From NCBI GenBank assembly GCA_035651595.1, contig DASRFJ010000305.1:1-10942 (forward strand): 10,942 nucleotides of DNA. Direction: 5' to 3'. This stretch comes from JAFARZ01 sp035651595 (GTDB taxonomy: Bacteria; Actinomycetota; Actinomycetes; Streptosporangiales; Streptosporangiaceae). The translations under genes and the position numbers were made by a program. Below, one piece after another: positions 6,679 to 10,942 of this stretch (positions are counted from its first letter, which is position 1; every line of letters begins with the position of its first letter). The notes under the pieces were generated by a model. The model was not told where the DNA came from. It made no database searches and saw only the letters and a list, made by a program, of their open reading frames with translations.

Positions 6679-7701
6679 ATGGAGCAGGTTCTGGTCAGCG
6701 GTTCGGCTGGCTTCATCGGCGGTTACGTCGTGGAGGAGCTGCTGGAACGCGGCTACGCGGTCGTGGGAGTCGACAACTTCTCCAAGTACGGGAAGGTCAG
6801 GAAGTCCTACGACGACAACCCGAACTACCGGCTCGTAGAGGGCGACGCCCGGGACACCGAGCTTATGACCCGGCTGCTCGAGGACTGCGACCACTTCATC
6901 GCCGGCGCGGCGATGATCGGCGGCATCTCCTACTTCCACACCTACGCCTACGATCTGCTCGCCACCAACGAGCGCATCATCGCGTCGTCCTGCGACGCGG
7001 CGATCGCGGCGCACAAGAAGGGCCGGCTCAAGAAGGTCACGTACCTGAGCTCCTCGATGGTCTTCGAGAGCGCCAGCGAGTGGCCGTCCTACGAGGGCCA
7101 GCAGCGCGACTGCCCGCCGCCGCTGTCCTCCTACGGCTTCCAGAAGCTGGCCGTGGAGTACTTCGCGATCGCGGCATGGGACCAGTACAAGCTGCCGTAC
7201 ACGATCGCGCGCCCGTTCAACTGCGTGGGCATCGGCGAGAGCCGGGCGCTCGGCGACGAGGAGATCCTGTCCGGCAACGTGCGGCTCGCGATGAGCCATG
7301 TCGTTCCCGACCTGGTGCAGAAGGTCCTGAAGGGTCAGGACCCGCTGCACATCCTCGGCTCGGGTGACCAGGTCCGGCACTACACCTACGGTGCCGACCT
7401 CGCCAAGGGCGTCGTGGCGGCCATGGAGCACCCGGACGCGGTCAACGAGGACTTCAACCTGTCCACCGCGCAGAGCACCACGGTGCTCGAACTCGCCGAG
7501 GCCATCTGGGGCAAGATCCACGGCGACAAGCCGCTGTCCCTGGTGCACGACGAGCCGTTCGAGTACGACGTGCAGAAGCGGGTGCCGTCCACCGACAAGG
7601 CCAAGCGCGTGCTCGGCTTCGAGGCCACGACCAGCCTCGACGAGATGCTGGACGAAGTCATCCCATGGATCGACCAGGCCATCAAGGCCGGCTCGATCTA
7701 G
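6679..7701 (+). CDS. NAD-dependent nucleotide-sugar epimerase/dehydratase (extended SDR)
   Basis: This 340-residue extended short-chain dehydrogenase has the NAD-binding GSAGFIG (8-14), Asp32 at the end of beta-2 in VGVDNFSKYG, and GDARD (55-59). The catalytic set is TYLSSSMVFES (Ser124-126) with Tyr152 and Lys156 in YGFQK. ARPFNCVGIGE (177-187) and QVRHYTYGADLAKGVVAAM (231-249) are the substrate-side segments shared by UDP-glucose epimerase relatives. It would act on a nucleotide sugar in the cytosol as a 4-epimerase, dehydratase or decarboxylase. Next to a UDP-sugar dehydrogenase, a uronate epimerase or decarboxylase is reasonable but unproven. The ATG at 6679 is preceded by AGGAG at 6663-6667, and the intergenic gap is 5 bases. 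The longer in-frame start at 6565 lies inside the GT2 gene and is rejected. Confidence 0.9.
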   Translation: MEQVLVSGSAGFIGGYVVEELLERGYAVVGVDNFSKYGKVRKSYDDNPNYRLVEGDARDTELMTRLLEDCDHFIAGAAMIGGISYFHTYAYDLLATNERIIASSCDAAIAAHKKGRLKKVTYLSSSMVFESASEWPSYEGQQRDCPPPLSSYGFQKLAVEYFAIAAWDQYKLPYTIARPFNCVGIGESRALGDEEILSGNVRLAMSHVVPDLVQKVLKGQDPLHILGSGDQVRHYTYGADLAKGVVAAMEHPDAVNEDFNLSTAQSTTVLELAEAIWGKIHGDKPLSLVHDEPFEYDVQKRVPSTDKAKRVLGFEATTSLDEMLDEVIPWIDQAIKAGSI

Positions 7702-7705
7702 ATAT

Positions 7706-9199
7706 ATGGCTCAGCGGCGCCGCCCGGTTTACCTCTGGGCGGCGCCGTTTGCCGTGTTGCTGGCGGTGCTGTGCGTACGCAACCGGTTCCTGTTCACCCA
7801 GAAGCTGTACGAGCAGGGTGACGGCGGCGCCAACTCGATCCTGATCGCCCAGGCCAAGCACTTCACGCTGCTGACCGGCAACTATTCCCGGGAGGGTTTC
7901 CACCATCCGGGCCCGGCCTATATGTACGTGCAGGCCGCGGGGGAGTTCCTGCTGCGAGACCTGCTGCACGCGGTGCCCACCGCGTGGAACGCGCACATGC
8001 TCGCGGTGTTCGCGCTGAACTGCGGCTTCGCGGCGCTCGCCGTCCTGATCGGGTACGGCTGGACCCGGTCGCCCGCCGGGGTCCTGGTCCCCGTCGCGCT
8101 GGTCGCCGCCGCCGCGGTCTGGCATCCCGGCATGCTGAATTCCGACTGGATGCCGTACATGTACGTCGTCCCGTACCTGGTTTTCGTGCTGGCGGTGGCG
8201 AGCGTGGCGGCCGGCGCGGTCCGCGACGTCTGGATAGTGGCACTATCCGGCTGGCTGCTCATCCACGGGCACGCCTGCTTCCTGTTCTTCGTCCCGCTGC
8301 TGATCGCCTGCGCGGTCGCGCTGCTCGCCTGGCGGCACGGGCCCCGTGCGGTGCTGGCGCGCTTCACGAGCGAGCGCCGGATCTGGCTCCCGGTGGCCGT
8401 GATCAGCGCGTTGTTCCTGCTGCCGATCGCGGTCAACCTCGCGCTGCACTGGCCAGGTGATTTCGGTAAGTACCTCTCCTACGGTAAGTCCGGCCGGGCC
8501 GGCGGCCACGGGCCGAGCCAGATCACGCATTACCTGCTCTGGTTCTGGTGGCCGCACCCGCTCGCCTGGCTGGTCGCGCTGGCCGGCTACGGGGCGGCGA
8601 TCGCGACCGGACTGCTGCTGGCCCGGGACCCGCTGCGGCCGTACCTGCTGGCCCTGCTGGTCGTCACGCTGGTCTCCACGATCGGCGCGATCGCCTACTC
8701 GGCCGTCGGCATCGACGACCTGTCCCAGTACTACATCGCGTACTTCTACTGGTCCGCGCCGCTGGTCACCGCCCTCGTGCTCGCGTTGTCCGTGGTGAGC
8801 GCGATCCCGGCCAGGCTCGGTCTGGCGCTGATCACCGCCGCCGCGCTCGCCGCGGTTGCCGTCCTCGCCGTGCTCCCCGCCACCCACGCCAGCGAGAACG
8901 ACATCGACGAGGCACTGCCGCACGTTGTTGCCACCCTCGCTGCCCAGGCGCACGGCCGCACCGCTGTGCTGCGCATACCGCACGACGCCTGGGTGCGGAC
9001 CACCGGCATTCTGGTCCAGGCCGACCGCACCGGCGTTCCGGTCTGCGTCGACGACCCGTGGTTCGAGTTCCTGTTTACCAGCCAGTTCATCTGTACCAAG
9101 GAGCAGCTGGCTTCAGGCGTATTTATCAGAACGACAGTGGCTCAACTCCAGGGCCCATTACTCCCATCCTGGCCGGTCGGCCCCGGTATTCTTGGCGCC
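7706..9199 (+). CDS. Multi-spanning GT-C-like membrane protein; 3' end unresolved (no in-frame stop)
   Basis: The ATG at 7706 lies 4 bases after the epimerase stop and begins MAQRRRPVYLWAAPFAVLLAV, a charged start plus a membrane segment. A first loop follows with EQGDGGANS (Asp39) and SREGFHHPGPAYMYVQA (61-77). That is the layout of GT-C sugar transferases: an acidic residue, then a His-Pro motif before membrane segment 2. More hydrophobic segments run to about residue 391, then a soluble tail ending near VCVDDPWFEFLFTSQFICTKEQ (446-466). It is a different subfamily from the paralogues at 2488 and 9201. Reading on, I find no stop in this frame up to 10942. Codons from about 9113 to 9200 turn atypical (tca, gta, aga, tta), so the real end probably lies there. 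The end given is only the last codon before the next gene start. There is no clear Shine-Dalgarno; it is likely coupled to the epimerase. Confidence 0.75.
9187..9192 (+). promoter_or_regulatory. Candidate -10 box TATTCT for a leaderless transcript
   Basis: TATTCT fits TAnnnT and lies 8 bases before the GTG at 9201, the same arrangement as at the paralogous gene at 2488. The surrounding stretch of about 90 bases is less G/C-rich and uses unusual codons in the upstream gene's frame, as expected of a promoter region. No -35 match is evident. Confidence 0.4.
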
Positions 9200-9200
9200 T

Positions 9201-10853
9201 GTGACCACCCGTGCTCCCGAGCTGACCCCGCCCCAGACGCCCGCGACCCCGCGGGTCCCCACGGCGTGGCGCTGGGCGATGGGCGCGCTGGCCGTGGCGT
9301 TGCTGTTCTACGTCTACTGGCGGCTGTCCTGGTCGGGCGCGGCGAACTCGGACAGCGCCGCCATCGCGATCCAGGCCCGGGAGATCCTGCACGGGAACTG
9401 GCTGCTGCGCGGCTGGTGGATGGCGGACGTCACGTTCTATACCACCGAGGTTCCGCAATACGCCCTGCTCGAAGCCGTGGGCGGGTTCGGTGTCTGGGTG
9501 GTGCACGTGGCCGCCGCGATGAGCTACACGCTGATCGTGGTGCTGGCCGCGCTGCTCGCCAAGGGCCGGGCAACCGGATCAGAAGGCTGGACGCGAGCCC
9601 TGCTGGGCGGCGGCATCGCAGCGTCGCCGCAGGTCAGCGGCGCACTGATCATGCTGCTCGGCCCGGACCACACCGGCACCGTGGTGCCGGTGCTGGCCAC
9701 CTGGCTGGTGATCGACCGTGCTGGCCCGGGGGGGCGACCCCCCGGATCCCCCCGCGACCGGGGGCAACCCTCCCCCCGGACCCCCTTGGCCCCGGTCATC
9801 GTCTGCCTGCTGCTGACCTGGATCATGGTCGCCGACCAGGTGGTGCTGCTCACCGCGATCGGACCGCTGATCGCGGCGGCCGTGGTGCGGGCCTTCCGCC
9901 GGCACGAGGGGCGCCGGTACGAGCTGGCGCTGGCCGCCGCAGCGGCGGTCGCGGCCGGCCTGGGCGTGGTGATCCCCAACCTGATCACGCGCCTGGGCGG
10001 CTACAAGGTCTGGCACTTCCAGACCCACACGATGCCGCTGAGCAAGCTGCCGCGCGACGCCTGGCACACCGTCGAGGCGGTGCTCGAGCTGTTCGGCGCG
10101 AACGTCTTCGAACCGCACTCGCCGGTCGAGGCCGTCCTGGTGGCAATTCACCTCGCCGGCGTGCTGGCGGCCATCGCCGCGCTGGGCATCGCGGTGGCCA
10201 GGTTCTTCCGCGAGGACGCGATCCTGGTCCCGGGGCTGGCCGTCGGCATCGCGCTGGAGATCGGCGCCTTCCTGGTCACCATCCACTCGTCGAACCTGGC
10301 GAGCATTCGCGAGATCGTCGCGGTGATGCCGCTGGGCGCGGTGCTGGCCGGCCGCCTGCTGGCCGCCCCGCTGCTCCGGCTGGCGCGTGCCAGCCTGTCC
10401 CGTGCGCGCACGGTCGCGGTGGCCGCGGTGGCCGCGGTCGTGCTGGCCGGCTACCTCGGCTCCATGGCCTACGACGCGGCTCGCGCTTCGGTGCCGTCCG
10501 CGAACCAGGAGCTGGCCACCTGGCTGGCCGGCCACGGCCTGACCGGCGGGCTCGCCGCCTACTGGCAGGCCGGCAGCATCACGCTGGACACCGGGGGCAA
10601 GGTCACGGTGAACAGCGTGGTGGTCACCCGGCAACACAAGCTCGGCGTGTACTACTGGGAAAGCGACCGCGCGCAGTACAACCCGGCCATGCACTCCGCG
10701 ACGTTCGTCGTGGCCGGCGGCCCCGCCGTCGACGTCCCGATGCCGGGCATGGAACGAGCCGCCATCCGCACGTTCGGCCCACCCGCGCACACCTACCGCG
10801 TAGGCGCCTACACCGTCCTAGTCTGGCAAACCAACATCCTCCGCCACCTCTAG
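9201..10853 (+). CDS. Multi-spanning membrane protein, GT-C-like, paralogue of the protein at 2488
   Basis: The protein has 550 residues from the GTG at 9201. A Pro/Thr-rich N-terminus (1-22) is followed by a membrane segment at about 27-43 and a loop with ANSDSA (Asp51), HGNWLLRGWW and FYTTEVPQYALL. Several membrane segments run to about residue 420, then a soluble C-terminal domain with YWQAGSITLDTGG and HTYRVGAYTVLVW. In the NSDSA-to-PQYALL block, 26 of 43 residues match the protein at 2488, so the two are paralogues. The role is inferred as transfer of a lipid-linked sugar on the outer face; no named family is assigned. Residues about 175-196 (GPGGRPP...RTPL) are an insertion encoded by a G/C-tract repeat. 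The frame is open upstream to 8856, but that stretch lies over the previous gene. GTG at 9201 is chosen for the -10 box and because the protein-like sequence begins there. Confidence 0.85.
   Translation: MTTRAPELTPPQTPATPRVPTAWRWAMGALAVALLFYVYWRLSWSGAANSDSAAIAIQAREILHGNWLLRGWWMADVTFYTTEVPQYALLEAVGGFGVWVVHVAAAMSYTLIVVLAALLAKGRATGSEGWTRALLGGGIAASPQVSGALIMLLGPDHTGTVVPVLATWLVIDRAGPGGRPPGSPRDRGQPSPRTPLAPVIVCLLLTWIMVADQVVLLTAIGPLIAAAVVRAFRRHEGRRYELALAAAAAVAAGLGVVIPNLITRLGGYKVWHFQTHTMPLSKLPRDAWHTVEAVLELFGANVFEPHSPVEAVLVAIHLAGVLAAIAALGIAVARFFREDAILVPGLAVGIALEIGAFLVTIHSSNLASIREIVAVMPLGAVLAGRLLAAPLLRLARASLSRARTVAVAAVAAVVLAGYLGSMAYDAARASVPSANQELATWLAGHGLTGGLAAYWQAGSITLDTGGKVTVNSVVVTRQHKLGVYYWESDRAQYNPAMHSATFVVAGGPAVDVPMPGMERAAIRTFGPPAHTYRVGAYTVLVWQTNILRHL
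9728..9785. repeat. G/C-tract palindromic repeat inserted in frame in a coding region
   Basis: Two imperfect copies of a unit of the form G(5-7)-C-R-A-C(n)-GGA-(T)-C(5-6) lie head to tail. Each can form a hairpin: GGGGGG (9729-9734) with CCCCCC (9738-9743), and CCGGGGG (9758-9764) with CCCCCGG (9773-9779). The paralogue at 2488 has only a short linker here. Similar G/C-tract repeats are, to my knowledge, dispersed in some actinomycete genomes, but I cannot confirm copies elsewhere. Confidence 0.65.
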
Positions 10854-10861
10854 CCCCCGCG

Positions 10862-10942
10862 CCCCGCGCCTCGCGCCAGCCCCGCGACCCGCGCCAGCCC
10901 CGCGCCCCGCGCCAGCCCCGCGGCCCCGCGCCAGCCCCGCGC
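10862..10942. repeat. 18-base tandem repeat running off the window end
   Basis: Units of the form CCCCGCG-CCCC-GCGCCAG occur at 10862-10879, 10880-10897, 10898-10915 and 10916-10934 (19 bases, one extra G), then a partial copy to 10942. A degenerate partial copy also sits at 10854-10861, directly after the stop codon. The array starts immediately downstream of the membrane protein gene and continues past the window, so its total length is unknown. Confidence 0.85.

Noticed and set aside
8856..9200. Upstream extension of the last membrane protein in its own frame
   Set aside because: This stretch lies over the previous gene, is Pro/Ser/Arg-rich and unlike a membrane protein start. The paralogue at 2488 also begins with only a short N-terminus before its first membrane segment.
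8548..9204. Open frame ending in a TGA that overlaps the GTG at 9201
   Set aside because: Its sequence is Arg/Ala-rich shadow coding over the 7706 gene. Only its last codons matter, as a possible frameshifted end of that gene.
9579..10790. Long minus-strand open frame opposite the last membrane protein
   Set aside because: It is a composition shadow with Arg/Gln/His/Gly-rich translation and no start signal.
10854..10942. CRISPR array
   Set aside because: The units are directly adjacent with no unique spacers and only 18 bases long, so this is a simple tandem repeat.

Overview
The window reads as chromosomal DNA of a high-GC actinomycete. Codons end overwhelmingly in G or C, GTG and TTG starts are used, and two genes appear to begin right at a TAnnnT -10 box (leaderless transcripts). 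A G/C-tract repeat of the GGGGGCGACCCCC type makes Pseudonocardiales-like bacteria plausible, but I cannot name a genus. All supported genes lie on the + strand.

Left part (1-2456): a two-gene metabolic operon. It encodes the beta subunit of a thiamine-diphosphate 2-oxo-acid (pyruvate/acetoin-type) dehydrogenase E1 and a succinate-semialdehyde-type aldehyde dehydrogenase. The window opens on the Shine-Dalgarno of the first gene, so an E1 alpha gene probably lies just outside.

Middle and right part (2488-10853): a surface-glycan or glycolipid module. It holds a multi-spanning GT-C-like membrane protein (2488-4155), then about 560 bases without a convincing gene but with two strong inverted repeats, then a tightly packed operon. 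The operon encodes a UDP-sugar 6-dehydrogenase, a GT2 glycosyltransferase of the polyprenyl-phosphate sugar synthase type, an NAD-dependent sugar epimerase/dehydratase, and a second type of multi-spanning GT-C-like protein. A further membrane protein (9201-10853) is a clear paralogue of the one at 2488. A working model is: a nucleotide sugar is oxidised and epimerised in the cytosol, moved to a lipid phosphate by the GT2 enzyme, and used outside the membrane by the GT-C-like proteins. The sugar and the acceptor are unknown.

Odd points: the reading frame of the membrane gene starting at 7706 has no stop codon anywhere up to the end of the window, so its 3' end is unresolved. The last gene carries an in-frame, G/C-tract palindromic insertion. 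The window ends inside an 18-base tandem repeat. I found no phage, transposase, CRISPR, tRNA or rRNA genes, and no clear new defence or mobile system.
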